26,255 nt of DNA from Grammothele lineata (lineage: Eukaryota; Basidiomycota; Agaricomycetes; Polyporales; Polyporaceae). The notes beneath the pieces were generated by a model, which was not told the DNA's origin, made no database searches, and saw only the letters and a program-made list of their open reading frames with translations. The position numbers and the translations under genes are program-made. The stretch is from assembly GCA_002150815.3 (NCBI GenBank), contig NDFF03000124.1, positions 1 through 26,255 of the forward strand, read 5' to 3'. Below are positions 10,883-20,952 of this stretch, piece after piece (positions within the stretch are counted from its first letter, which is position 1; every line of letters begins with the position of its first letter).

Positions 10883-12601
10883 ATGACACGGAAAGAATCT
10901 ACGATCGAATGGTCACTCCAGTCCATCCAGGCGCAAACAGCATGCGCATGTGAGTGGCCTTTTGGGAATCAATGCAGCAGGCCGCACGCCGTTAACTGAG
11001 TCGTTCCAGGTATAATGTATTACGACTATCTTCTCACATTCGGAGATGAGATTAGCCTAGTGTGGAACGCGCCTTTTAGCGTGGCTACTGCGCTCTACCT
11101 ATTCATTCGCTACGGAGCTTTGATCGACACTACACTTGGTCTAATACTCAACGTTCGCCCTAATACGGGGGCCGGATTCAGTCTCACGTCAGAGGAGTGA
11201 GTAGTTTTCGCTGTCCTTGATCTTTTGTGGCTAAGTATCTATAGCTGCTCTGGGTTGCACACTACGTACACTATAATCCAGCTCTTAGTATTTGCCGCTA
11301 TCTCCGGTGAGTGCATGATTGCCTTGCATGGTTTACTTTGCATCTGATCAACGCCTTTTCGGGATCCTCGGCCGTGGTTCAGCGTTCGTCGCACTGCGTA
11401 CGATGGCGCTCTGGTCGAAGAACTACACCCTTGGTATTTTCCTATTCATCTTAGGCCTCATAAATCAGGCAACTGCCAGCGACGTAAGGCTGTCTCCTAT
11501 CTGTTCAACGCATTTACTGACACGTCACTAAAGGTCATGTTTTGGACGCTCGACATGGTCCCCGCGCCGTGGCCTAGCCAAGTGTGTATCGGACTAGCAA
11601 ACTCCAGGATCACTTTCATCTAGTGCGTCGTCCCTTCTTTGGCGGCTTTCTTGAGGCGACCATCTGACAGTCCGCATCCAGTAACGTCTACGGTATGTCC
11701 GTCCGCGATCGGAGATTCACAATTCCATAATCCCCCGGAGAAAGCCCCGGAGCTAACACGTCCTCGTGGCCCGCGCCCAGTACCCATTACAAGCGCCTCA
11801 ATCGGCCTCGCTTACGAGGTTATCTGCCTCGTACTGACGATTATCAAAACTTGGGGCATCTATCGTCAGCACCGCCATGCCGGGTTGAAGACGCCTTTGA
11901 CCTCGCTGCTCTTGGTCAACGGTGCGTGTTTTCTGTCCGCGCGTTAAGACAGCGCAGCTGATACTGCGGTCCACAGGATCTTTGTACTTCGCGTGAGTTT
12001 TCCTCGGCGCTGTTCCTCGGCTGCGTAACTTCTAACCTGCGGGCGCAGAATATTCGCAGCGTTGGCTGCGTACAATATCAGTCAGTCTGTAAGTACGCAT
12101 CCTGTGCGAGGTGGAAGATGTTCTCTGATTCATGGTTTGGTTGCACCAGGCGCCTAATGTCTCGGTGCGTACAGCCTGTGTGGACACCGAATCCTGTTCA
12201 CTTCACGACTGAGTTCGTGCTCAGAACCAACTTCCTGTCGATGCCAACACCATCGCTGAGCTGTACGCCCCTACTCTTCTTTCGGACGAGCCAGTCTTCG
12301 CTGACCCCACCTCACGTGCAGGCTCTATCCGGTGCTGACGACCCGCTTCATCGCGAAACTACGCCTCGCGAGCCTCAAATCTCCGAGAGCTTACGACATA
12401 GCGACGGACGGGCTCAGCACGACGGCAGTCCACGAATCGGTTCGCTTCACGACCCCTACTACATGTATCGCCCCGAGAAGCAGGGTCATCGGATCTCTCG
12501 GGGACGTGCTCAGCGGTGTCGATTCAGAGATAGGGACTGTGGACAGCGTTTGGGGGTCGGATGGAGACGGGAACCACTCAGGGGACGGTCTTCTCGTATA
12601 G
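10883..12601 (+). CDS. DUF6533 multi-pass membrane protein, copy C
   Basis: Exons: 10883-10949, 11010-11196, 11245-11306, 11383-11483, 11534-11622, 11682-11692, 11781-11921, 11977-11992, 12049-12088, 12150-12164, 12225-12262, 12322-12601; 348 aa. Hallmarks are M-Y-Y-D-Y-L-L-T (residues 25-32), F-I-R-Y-G, M-A-L-W-S-K-N-Y, L-A-Y-E-V-I-C-L, and L-Y-P-V-L-T-T-R-F (257-265), then a tail rich in Asp, Ser and Gly. Seven internal exons have exactly the lengths of copy B. The 5' end is unusual: an ATG at 10803 opens a 20-nt exon with a good GTGAGT donor, as in D and E, but joining it to the acceptor at 10879 runs into TGA. I therefore start at the in-frame ATG at 10883, MTRKEST, which would give a shortened N-terminus and a 5' UTR intron. 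Confidence 0.8.
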
Positions 12602-13024
12602 GTGCGATCATCGCTCTCCTGCCGAGAAGCGACTGTAGGCTTACGGACATCGGGGCGAATAGCTCCCGTGTCATTCTGTGCTGTGACTAGCGGGGTGGTA
12701 TAAACCTCCAGTAGAACGCAAGGAATGTAGCGATCGCTTGGAAGACGACGTGTCCCCGCGGTTTTGCTAGCCCATTAGACGTGTAGCAACCGTTTTGCGA
12801 GATACGGTCTCAGAGTCGTACGCTTTCAGCGGAATATGCCGAGGATGAGATAGAAGGTTGGCGAGACAGATTCTTCGCGGGTTCAAGGTTGAAGCACCAT
12901 CCCATCTTCCAGCGCAATGCTGGGTATGATGGTTGTGGTCACGGCTGAGCCTGCCTTGGAGCTCTAGGGTGAATAGTGTTCAGGGTCTGGCTCAAATTCA
13001 AACTTAGATGCACGAAGACACCGG
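12602..13024. other. Gap between genes C and D
   Basis: Nothing is recognised here apart from what are presumably the 3' UTR of C and the upstream region of D. Confidence 0.4.
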
Positions 13025-13031
13025 TATAAAT
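13025..13031 (+). promoter_or_regulatory. TATA box of DUF6533 gene D
   Basis: TATAAAT lies 64 bp before the ATG at 13095 (the exon homologous to exon 1 of E) and 104 bp before the in-frame ATG at 13135. Confidence 0.5.
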
Positions 13032-13134
13032 GGTCGTTCTGACTGGGATCCTAAGGTCGCCTCACTCACCCAAGTCTTGCATTCATCCGTCACAATGAAT
13101 GTATCTGAATGGTTATAAGTTGCTGCAATGCATT

Positions 13135-14814
13135 ATGAACTGGCCCTTATATATCCACTCATCTCTTCCCTCAAGAGACATCCTAAGGGATACCCCCACG
13201 GTCAAGTGGGCTTTGAATAATTCTCAAGTACAGGCGGCTTGTGCTTGTAAGTATCTGCTGTGTTTTAGATCTCCATCGCTGAATGTGCCCATGCTTTTCA
13301 GGTGTCCTCTACTACGACTACCTTCTGACCTTCGCCGACGAGATTCGCGTCGTTTGGCGCGCGCCTCTAAGCATCGCTGGAGCGCTCTACGTTATCATAC
13401 GTTACGGAGCAATAGTCGACATGACTCTTGAATCTGTGATCAATATCCGGCCGAACACCAGCATCTACGGATTCGGGTTCACAACACACGCGTATGTCTC
13501 TTCGGACTCGCATGTGGGACGATCATCCTTACGACATACGTGATGTTTAACACAGTTGCTTCAATATCCACACGGCGTGCCCTGTCGCTCAAGTCTTGGT
13601 TTTTATAGCGATTTGCGGTAAGGCTTATGGCATCGATCTACCCTATGGCTGTTTCCACAACTTATGATTCATCTTATGTGGCACGCAGCGTTTGTTGCTT
13701 TGCGCATCATGGCGCTCTGGTCAAGAAACTATATCATCGGCATCACTTTGTTCGTTCTAGGTCTAATAAATCAATCTACAGCGAATGCAGTGAGAGTCAT
13801 CTATCTCATAGGTGTCTAGCACTCACGCAGTTCTCAGGTGATGATATGGGGATTTACTATATACACTGTTCCGTGGCCTATGCCGGCTTGTGTGGTGGAC
13901 ACCACATCTGATGCAGTATTCTACGCGACGTACGTTCAAGTGGCTATTCTTGCGTCTTGCGTGCTGACGGAGCGTTTTCAGTGCAATCTACAGTGTGTGT
14001 TTCGTTCTGAGTTTATGTCAAGGTTGCTTACAACGAGTTTCTGTTCCAGTTCCTATCGTCACCTCGTCAATCAGTTTCGCGTACGAGATATTATGTCTGG
14101 GGCTTACGCTGGTCAAAATGGTAGGAGTCTACCGAGAGTTCCGAAGGAATGGCACGGAAGCACCTCTCATGTCCCTCCTCATCTTCAACGGTACGTCCTC
14201 AGTATCAGCTCGACGAAATGCCATTGAATTGAACTCTTCCTTTACAATATAGGCTCACTATATTTCACGTTCGTGCCACTAACTCGTATACAGTCTACTA
14301 TTGTTACTCACCGTCGAGGACTCATATTTTCAGCGTTCTAGCAGGACTGGCAATATATACTATCGTTACCTCGGTCCGTACCTTGTCTTTGATACATGAT
14401 CTCAAGTTAATTGATCAGTTGATCATCTACTAGTCTCCTACCTACACGGTACGTTTGTTGCCGCCGATATTCGCATTCATCATCTGTTGAGCGCGCAATC
14501 CCCAGGCCACAGTTATTGTGGACCCTATCATCCTAGGCCGCGTGTACGTCTATCCCGCTGCGACACTCACGCTAATAGTCGATGGCTAACATTTACCGTC
14601 CAGTCTCTATCCGCTGCTCACTACACGCTTCATCGCAAGCCTCCGCAAGGAAAACGACAAGCACGCCGGCATCTCCGGAACCTCGACTAGCGCAGGAGCG
14701 TCGACGTCTCTGCGCTTCAATGCTGGTCTCTTCGTAGACTCTTTTGGGGGGGTTATCGACGGGGACACCGTGGTAGACCACGACGATGCGGATGAAGGAC
14801 GCAACGCTGGCTGA
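13135..14814 (+). CDS. DUF6533 multi-pass membrane protein, copy D
   Basis: Exons: 13135-13246, 13302-13491, 13556-13617, 13689-13789, 13838-13929, 13982-13992, 14050-14190, 14253-14268, 14334-14373, 14434-14448, 14506-14543, 14604-14814; 342 aa. Hallmarks: V-L-Y-Y-D-Y-L-L-T (residues 39-47), I-I-R-Y-G-A, M-A-L-W-S-R-N-Y, F-A-Y-E-I-L-C-L, L-Y-P-L-L-T-T-R-F (274-282), then an acidic tail. The N-terminus is ambiguous. The ATG at 13095 with the next 17 nt (MNVSEW) aligns with exon 1 of copy E (MDISEW), and the 71-nt second exon (13176-13246) matches A and E, but the donor at 13115 reads ATAAGT instead of GTAAGT. If that intron is not spliced, the in-frame ATG at 13135 inside it gives an open start, which I use here. 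The 3' end converges with P2. Confidence 0.8.
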
Positions 14815-15151
14815 GGGTGGAAGAGGAGGCGCCTGTAGCGAATGGTGGGATTCGTACTAGTACATGCAGACTGAAAACTGGATTTGACATGCCAAGTCGA
14901 ATCTGATTCCGTAGCAGTGTATCGGTCGAGGCCATGTGGCACGCTCGAAGGACGTGCCGCACGACCATCACGCCCAACTAGCAGCCATCCAGCGGGAGCA
15001 CATTTGGCGGCGAAGCTTTCTCAACATCGCTCGCAAGCCGATGATCTTTTGCAGTTTCCTGCAACACAACATCCACGGCTACGATGCGCCCTTGAGTCAG
15101 CGGTGCTTCCGGATTGCATTGTCCTAAGAATCGGCGGCTCTCACTTACCAT
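14815..15151. other. Convergent gap between D and P2
   Basis: This is the shared 3' flank of D (+) and P2 (-). A plus-strand frame of 63 codons at 14936-15127 contains a protein-like stretch (I-W-R-R-S-F-L-N-I-A-R-K-P-M) but has no recognisable family or splice context. I leave it unassigned. Confidence 0.35.
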
Positions 15152-15529
15152 TTAGTACTGCCTAGCGTCTTCGAACGCGGAGAACGTCATGCCAGAACTA
15201 TTAGCCAGAGCCGATAGTCCTCCCTGAACGGCCCTCCGATTGACCGCCGGGTCTTGGCTCATGTGGTGTACGTTGATGCTGAACTTCGTAGGGAAAGGAA
15301 TCCCGGGAACCGACACCTCGTACTGCAGCGCCTGCCCCACGTTTGGGACGGTGGTCATACCGACCTTTCGGAATGAGAGGATCACATATCCCCATTGGAT
15401 CAACACTCGTATGCCCTCCGGAGGAGGCCAATCAGGAGTGAATAATGATCGATCCATGTTGGGAAGGTGATCATGGACTGCTTTAAGAGCAGCTTCAAAT
15501 GGATTGGGTATCTTCTCTCCCTGAGACAT
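15152..15529 (-). CDS. Small orphan protein P2, paralogue of P3
   Basis: Single-exon frame of 125 aa, start chosen at MSQGEKI by alignment with P3; ATGs further upstream at 15601 and 15565 would lengthen it. I recognise no known domain, signal peptide or membrane segment. It aligns over its length with P3: shared words are S-L-F-T-P followed by P-P-x-E-G-I, a run of beta-like hydrophobic alternation in the middle, R-R-A-V-x-x-G-L near the end, and F-x-D-A-x-Q-Y at the C-terminus. It lies 264 bp downstream of kinase-like gene K2 on the same strand, the same order as K3 and P3. That repeated pairing suggests a linked role with the kinase, but this is inference. Confidence 0.65.
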   Translation of the reverse strand: MSQGEKIPNPFEAALKAVHDHLPNMDRSLFTPDWPPPEGIRVLIQWGYVILSFRKVGMTTVPNVGQALQYEVSVPGIPFPTKFSINVHHMSQDPAVNRRAVQGGLSALANSSGMTFSAFEDARQY

Positions 15530-15793
15530 ACTAGTGCTGTTGGCAATAGGTTTTGCGAAACCCATGAAGTAATGAGTGAGAAGTCGTTGGGACAGCGGCA
15601 AAACTCACCACGACAAGGGACGTGTAGGGTTCAAGAAAGGGAGAAGGTGGAACGTCGATGTGGCGACGAGCATACACTCAGTTATATGTCAGGACGATGG
15701 AAGATAGTGTGAGAAAGCGGGAGGCACGAGGTGCGGACCAGCTTCTCCGAGTTGATTTCTATCACGGATGGCGATACAATCGATGTGCACGTA

Positions 15794-16951
15794 TCAGTGT
15801 ATTGGCTCGGGATGCCGGCCTGGGATCAAGGAGCGAGTCCAAGACGTGCAGAACAATACAATTGTTCGACCCGCCCTACGCCCCGACTCCCATGTGCCTG
15901 CAATCCACCGCAATAGGGTCAAAACTCTCAACGCTGTGCGCGCAGTAGGGCGGCAGCGGCAAACTGCGGGGCAACCACGCTCATCACGTATAAGCCACCG
16001 CATGTACTGCCGCAAAATCCATGGCCGTGGTCGGCCATGCCCATAAACAGTCTACGGTGGTTTTGATGAATTCTCGGGTTATTTGAAGTAGAAATAGCAC
16101 GTACCCTCACGATAGTCTCAAGCGTCCACGCGGTGCAGAACATGTCCCACGCATAGGGGTCCAAACGTGCTATCCCTGCAGGCTTCTGGATCTGAGAGGG
16201 CGGAAGATCGATCGCGAGTTGTCGCCCAGGTCCTAGGGGAAATTTGCGAGCCATCTCAAGATCGATAACGTATGGTTGGGCGGGCGGGAGATGGCGGCCG
16301 CCGACGACGTCATCTAGTTTTGCGACGACAAAATTGTTTGTAGCGATGTCCTTGAGCGAAGAGACTCATGAGCCAACTGCGGAGCAACGACTAAAGACGT
16401 AGGGGCATACTAAATGAGCAATGCGTCTCCTGTGAAGGTATTCGACAATCTGTGAGATCTATACGTCAGCCTTGCGAAGGATCCGGGCAAAACATCAGGC
16501 ACTGGCACTGAGGATTTGGTGAAGATAGAGCAGCGTTCTCTCCAGATTCCAAGCGTCGTTGATCCAAATGTCCCAGTCTCCGAGCATAGGAAGAATGAGA
16601 AATTGCTTCTTGCCGTCTATAATTTCACAGGGCAGGACGTAATTGAACGAAACCGGATCGCGTTGTAGCTCTCTATAGACGTTGGCTTCATTCTCGCCTG
16701 TATACTCTTGTGGAAGTTTCACTACAAACCCGGGGGTCACTCCCCAAGCTGTGACAAAGACACGATTCTAGGAGTCGCTTCAGTATTTGCCAAGATGGTC
16801 TATTGCAAGGCTTCCTACTCACAAGTCTGACGGGATAGCTGAGGTGAATTCCGCGTCGTTCGAGCTCGGGATGAGTCTGGAGCCATTCGGGCACAGAAGC
16901 TTCAATGTGGCCCCCTATCTGTTGGGTATCATGTTGTGATTCCGTGCTCAT
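15794..16951 (-). CDS. Protein-kinase-like protein K2 (atypical, DLE in place of DFG)
   Basis: Exons from 5': 16951-16823, 16767-16507, 16449-16411, 16350-16105, 16051-15794; 310 aa. Kinase features: V-V-K (Lys60), helix-C N-E-A, hinge-like F-L-I-L-P-M-L-G-D-W, catalytic loop H-L-D-I-A-T-N-N (Asp144, Asn149), and metal-binding I-D-L-E (Asp173). A Cys/Arg-rich C-terminal segment (R-G-C-P-A-V-C-R-C-R-P) is shared with K3 and supports the last exon. No clear glycine-rich loop is seen, so activity is uncertain although the Lys, Asp, Asn and Asp set is retained. The second intron must start with GC (GCCAGT), because the upstream GT would break the frame. The gene diverges from Serinc across a 211-bp intergenic region and is followed by P2. 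Confidence 0.78.
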
Positions 16952-17162
16952 GTTCCAGTAGCCCACAAGTCGATATTGGTACAGGTAAGAGACGGTTCGA
17001 GGCAAGGTAGTGGGAATGACAATGATAGCGCTCAGCACAGGAGGCACGCTGGACGCACGCGACTTCGAATTCGAACGCAGTCGATTACGTCATCACAGGC
17101 CCGCGAGCGATGGCTGCGAGCGGCTGCGGACGGCATCCCAGTCTCTTACCCTCACCCGCGCA
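16952..17162. promoter_or_regulatory. Divergent promoter region of K2 and Serinc
   Basis: Only 211 bp separate the start codons of K2 (-) and Serinc (+), so both promoters and leaders must share this stretch. It contains TTACGTCATC around 17085-17094, a CRE-like half site (ACGTCA at 17087-17092). Confidence 0.45.
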
Positions 17163-19145
17163 ATGGGTGCCATCCTCACTCTCCCTCTCGCCGGTGTGTT
17201 TGGAACCATTGGCTCGTCATGTCTCGCGGGCCTGGCGTTCTGCTTCACTTCGACTGCAGGTAAGTACTTACACATCCGCAGAGCTTCGGCTCCGTTTAGG
17301 GTGCAGAAGCTCATGAATCCGCTCATATAGCATCCATGTTCTGCAAGTCATGCAACTGTAACTCCTCCATTGCTACTCGCGTTGGATTCGCGGTACGCAC
17401 CTCGCCGGGTCTTTGTGCAGCGCTCGGACTGACTCGCACCTTCACCACAGATGATCTTCTGCCTGAACTCAATGCTCGCATGGCTCATGAAATCGCCTCT
17501 AATAATCGAACAAATTGAGAAGCTCAGCCGAGGGTATCTCAAGATGGACTGCGACGGAGACAAATGTTATGGGGTCCTTGCGGTGCGTCCCTTGCGTTGT
17601 TCATCTGGCCTTGGCTACAACTCCACGTCCAGGTACACCGGATCTGCTTCGCCCTGGCTCTTTTCCACCTTTTCGTTGGGGCTTCCCTGGTCGGAGTGAA
17701 GGACACAAAGGACACACGTGCTGCCCTACAGAACGGGTACGTCGCCTCTTCTGTTTGCTTCCACCCCTGATTAACAAGTGACAGCTGGTGGGGACCGAAG
17801 GTCCTCTTCTGGCTCGTCCTCGTCGTGGTTTCCTTCTTCATCCCCAATGGTTTCTTCATGTTCTGGGGCAACTATGTCGCTCTCATCGGGGCATGCATCT
17901 TCATCCTCCTTGGCCTCGTCCTCCTCGTCGACTTCGCACACACCTGGTCCGAAACCTGCCTCGACAATTGGGAGAACTCTAACTCGAACTTGTGGCAGTG
18001 GATCCTCATCGGCTCCACCGCCGCGACCTACATTGCCTCCATCACCCTCACAACCGTCCTCTTCACATTCTTCGCCGGCTCCGGCTGTGGCCTCAACCGG
18101 TTCTTCATCGGCTTCAACCTTGCGCTCTGCGCGCTCGCCACCATTCTTTGCATCCACCCAGCTGTGCAAGAGGCGAACCCGCGTTCAGGCCTAGCTCAGA
18201 GCGGTATCGTTGCCGCGTACTGCACGTACCTCGTCATGTCTGCCGTCGGGAACCACGATGATGAGAACGAGGCGTGTAACCCACTCAAGCGCGGGCAGGG
18301 CACCCAGACGACGACGCTCGTCCTTGGGGCGCTCTTCACCTTCCTCGCGATCGCATATTCCACCTCTCGCGCGGCGACCCAGAGCCGCGCTCTCGTAGGC
18401 AAGGACAGGAAAGGCTCCATTGCGCTCCCTGCGGACACTGAAGGCCGTGCGGAGTTGGGTGTCGTGAACACGCAGCCAGGTCGGACGGAGACGCCGAGGT
18501 ACCAGGCGCTGCTGGCTGCGGTGGAGGCAGGGTGAGACTTGGCCTACTCCGGTCCCTTTCGTTGCTCATCTGAGCGCATACAGTGCTATCCCTGCGTCGG
18601 CGCTGGATGAGGAGTGGCAGGACGACGAAGATGACGAGCCCTCTGGCGAGTCGAGGGATGACGAGCGGTCTGGGACACGGTACAACGTGAGTTCATCCCT
18701 CTCTTCCTGGTTGAGCAACGCGTTCCTGAGCTCGAGATCCCTCTTTCTGCGCCGCGCAGTATACCTGGTTCCACGTCATCTTCGCCATTGGCGCCATGTA
18801 CGTCGCGATGCTGCTCACTGACTGGTACGTCTCCTTGCCTTCTTCGTCCTCGTCCCGTTCCTCCCCCACCAAGCCCCCTCCGAATTGTGTCATTCATGTA
18901 CGCATGCAGGAACGTCGTCAAGTCGGACTCGAATCCCAATCACGACCAGGACGTGTATATCGGCCGATCAGAAGTTGCGATGTGGATGCGGATCGTGTCA
19001 AGCTGGATTTGCATGGTGCTCTACATGTGGAGCTTGCTCGCGCCCGTGCTTATGCCTGATCGGTGAGTGTGTTCTACCCCTCTCGGTGTCTCGACTGGTC
19101 AGCCTTGGTTAACGGGTGTGTTATCATAGGTTCGGCGACTACTGA
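17163..19145 (+). CDS. TMS1: Serinc/TMS1 family multi-pass membrane protein
   Basis: Nine exons: 17163-17259, 17331-17392, 17451-17582, 17633-17736, 17785-18531, 18584-18686, 18760-18824, 18910-19062, 19130-19145; 492 aa, the normal length of fungal Serinc/Tms1. Landmarks: an N-terminal hydrophobic helix, the Cys cluster C-K-S-C-N-C (residues 37-42), M-D-C-D-G-D-K-C-Y-G, the W-W-G-P-K segment after exon 4, a set of long hydrophobic helices in exon 5, an acidic loop (E-W-Q-D-D-E-D-D-E) in exon 6, and the family signature Y-T-W-F-H-V-I-F then M-L-L-T-D-W in exon 7. Serinc proteins are linked to serine incorporation into phosphatidylserine and sphingolipids and, in animals, to lipid scrambling; this copy should act in endomembranes or the plasma membrane. 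All introns are GT...AG. The last exon is only 16 nt. It sits at the centre of the mirrored gene arrangement. Confidence 0.95.
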
Positions 19146-19790
19146 GCCTCGACGCGATGGTGTAGGTAACTTAATATATGCGCTTGATACTTACTGTAGG
19201 ATTGATTTCGGAGTCGGAATAACATGAACATTCTAGTGACCGCCTACGTGTGCACTGCATGCTGCAATACCGTGATTTCATCGGACCTAGAACTCTCGTT
19301 ACAACAACGGAGGCCACTGCCGGCATGGCTTGGACAGCATCCTGCTCTGCGGAACTAATCGCGTGCTGGCAGATTCGTCTGTCAAGACGACGTCGATCTC
19401 CCCCGAGGAATGAAGCCACTCCTTGGAGCTCTAGCCGAGCGTTGCAATAAGGCATATCGCCACCAGAAACGCAACCAACGCGGTAGCAGACTTCACTAAA
19501 AGAATGAGCAGTTTCGGTATGTTACCGGCAGAACGACAGGGCTAGTCTGTTGGACTTGGGAGTCAGGAGTAATGTTAACGAGACGCACTGGCTCTCGAGA
19601 TTCGATTACTGTCGTTGGCGTGGCGAGATGAAGCGAGGCCTGGTCGAGTGGTACTAACCATTCCCATGTCCGTGCGCCCCACGGAAGTAACAGAGCATTT
19701 CTCGGAACTTGGGAAGAAAGAGTTGCATGCCTCCGGCAACTTGAATTCTGGGCCCTCATACAGCTCAGTCCAGATAGTGAGGAGAAGGTA
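19146..19790. other. Gap between Serinc and K3
   Basis: No gene is recognised. Frames on both strands are short and without motifs. It should contain the 3' UTR of Serinc and upstream sequence of K3. Confidence 0.4.
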
Positions 19791-19819
19791 TGACGTCATA
19801 TAACACGTGGTGCCACGTG
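19791..19819 (+). promoter_or_regulatory. CRE plus twin E-box cluster upstream of K3
   Basis: The palindrome TGACGTCA (19791-19798) is a perfect ATF/CREB-type site. Two CACGTG E-boxes follow at 19804-19809 and 19814-19819, ten base pairs apart, about one helical turn. The cluster lies about 100 bp before the K3 start codon at 19916, a suitable place for bZIP and bHLH factors. That these sites are used is inferred. Confidence 0.5.
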
Positions 19820-19915
19820 GCGGCGGCCCGAGGGAATCACTGAGCGTCGTTATCGAGCCGAACTCGCAACCACTCTCGCTGGTCGGCGCACCTGCATGTC
19901 CATTCTTTCCTAACC

Positions 19916-20952
19916 ATGTCTGTCAACACGAAAGGGATCATGTTTTACACGGTGCCAGCATGGCTTCAGAACCATCCTCAGATAAAGGATTCTGGCATCC
20001 AGTTGAATCAGGTATTGCGTGAGGTATGCACTTCAAAAAGTCTATAGCACTTGCTGCACTCACCACCGCGGATACATATAGGATAAACTGTTTACTACTG
20101 ATCATACGTCCAGAGGGATGTACGTCGTGAAAGTACAACTTGACGACAGCAAGGAATTAGACATATACAAACTACTTCAACAAGACCCTAAGTCGAGAAG
20201 ATACGTCCTCCCATGTGAAATCGTAGAGGACGCCGAAAGGCCGTTCATGATCATGCCTTTCGTGGGCGACTTTCTCGAACTCGATCCACATCACTGGTCT
20301 TTGAGTACCACGTTGACCTGTTTCGATCATATCCTGGAGGTACGCTTTCAATGCCAAGGAACTGTTGCTATGACGCTTATGTAGTTTCGAAGAGCGTAAG
20401 CTATATTCATAGCAAACAGATTGCGCACCTAGATATTGCTCCAACCAACGTCGTCTTTTCAAGAGATGAAGAGATCGTCAACGGGCGTCCGCTGCCACCT
20501 GGTCGTCCTTACCTGATTGATTTCGAGATGTCTCGTCATCTGCCCCTCGCGCCCGGTCAGCAGCCTGCAATAGAACTCCCCGAAACACAAATACAGAAAC
20601 CTGGAGAGATCACACATTTGGATCCCTACTCTTGGGATATGTACTGCATTGGGGCGCTATTCACTTATATCTTGAGCGTATGTTGCAAAGGCTATCCCTC
20701 CGACGTTCTGCTCACGCATGCCGTCACATCTAGACTGTCTATCGTCGCAAGGGTCCACAACCTCGGTTCGTGCGGTGGTATGTACAATGGATATTGGGCA
20801 AGGAGCGTGGATGTACGTCCGTCTGCCACTGTCGGCCAAGCGCACGGAAGGCACGATGGATCCTCGCTTTAGTGCGAGGGTGGGCGGCGGTGCTTGAATT
20901 CGCCGGAGTGCTTGCAAACTCCGCGATATGTCGGTGTTTCTTCCTACGATAG
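19916..20952 (+). CDS. Protein-kinase-like protein K3 (atypical, DFE in place of DFG)
   Basis: Exons: 19916-20023, 20082-20339, 20393-20677, 20734-20952; 289 aa. Features: N-terminal V-P-A-W-L-Q-N-H-P shared with K1 and K2, M-Y-V-V-K (Lys53), L-P-C-E-I-V, hinge-like F-M-I-M-P-F-V-G-D-F, catalytic loop H-L-D-I-A-P-T-N (Asp136, Asn141), and I-D-F-E (Asp165, Glu167), where most kinases have DFG. The final exon carries R-G-C-T-S-V-C-H-C-R-P, as in K2. Exon 3 (285 nt) equals the sum of exons 3 and 4 of K1 and K2 (39 + 246), so the intron that interrupts their H-L-D motif is missing here. No signal peptide or membrane segment before the Cys-rich tail; the hydrophobic end (I-L-A-L-V ... A-A-V-L-E-F) might associate with membranes. 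P3 follows 230 bp downstream on the same strand. Confidence 0.8.

Noticed and set aside
2723..14814. Reading the DUF6533 copies as separate small prokaryote-like genes
   Set aside because: The fragments join across GT...AG introns with matching phases and equal exon lengths in five copies, so they are exons of eukaryotic genes.
17771..18169. Acidic 132-codon minus-strand frame inside Serinc
   Set aside because: It is antisense to Serinc exon 5; its Glu/Asp richness simply reflects the complement of Ser/Phe/Leu-rich membrane codons.
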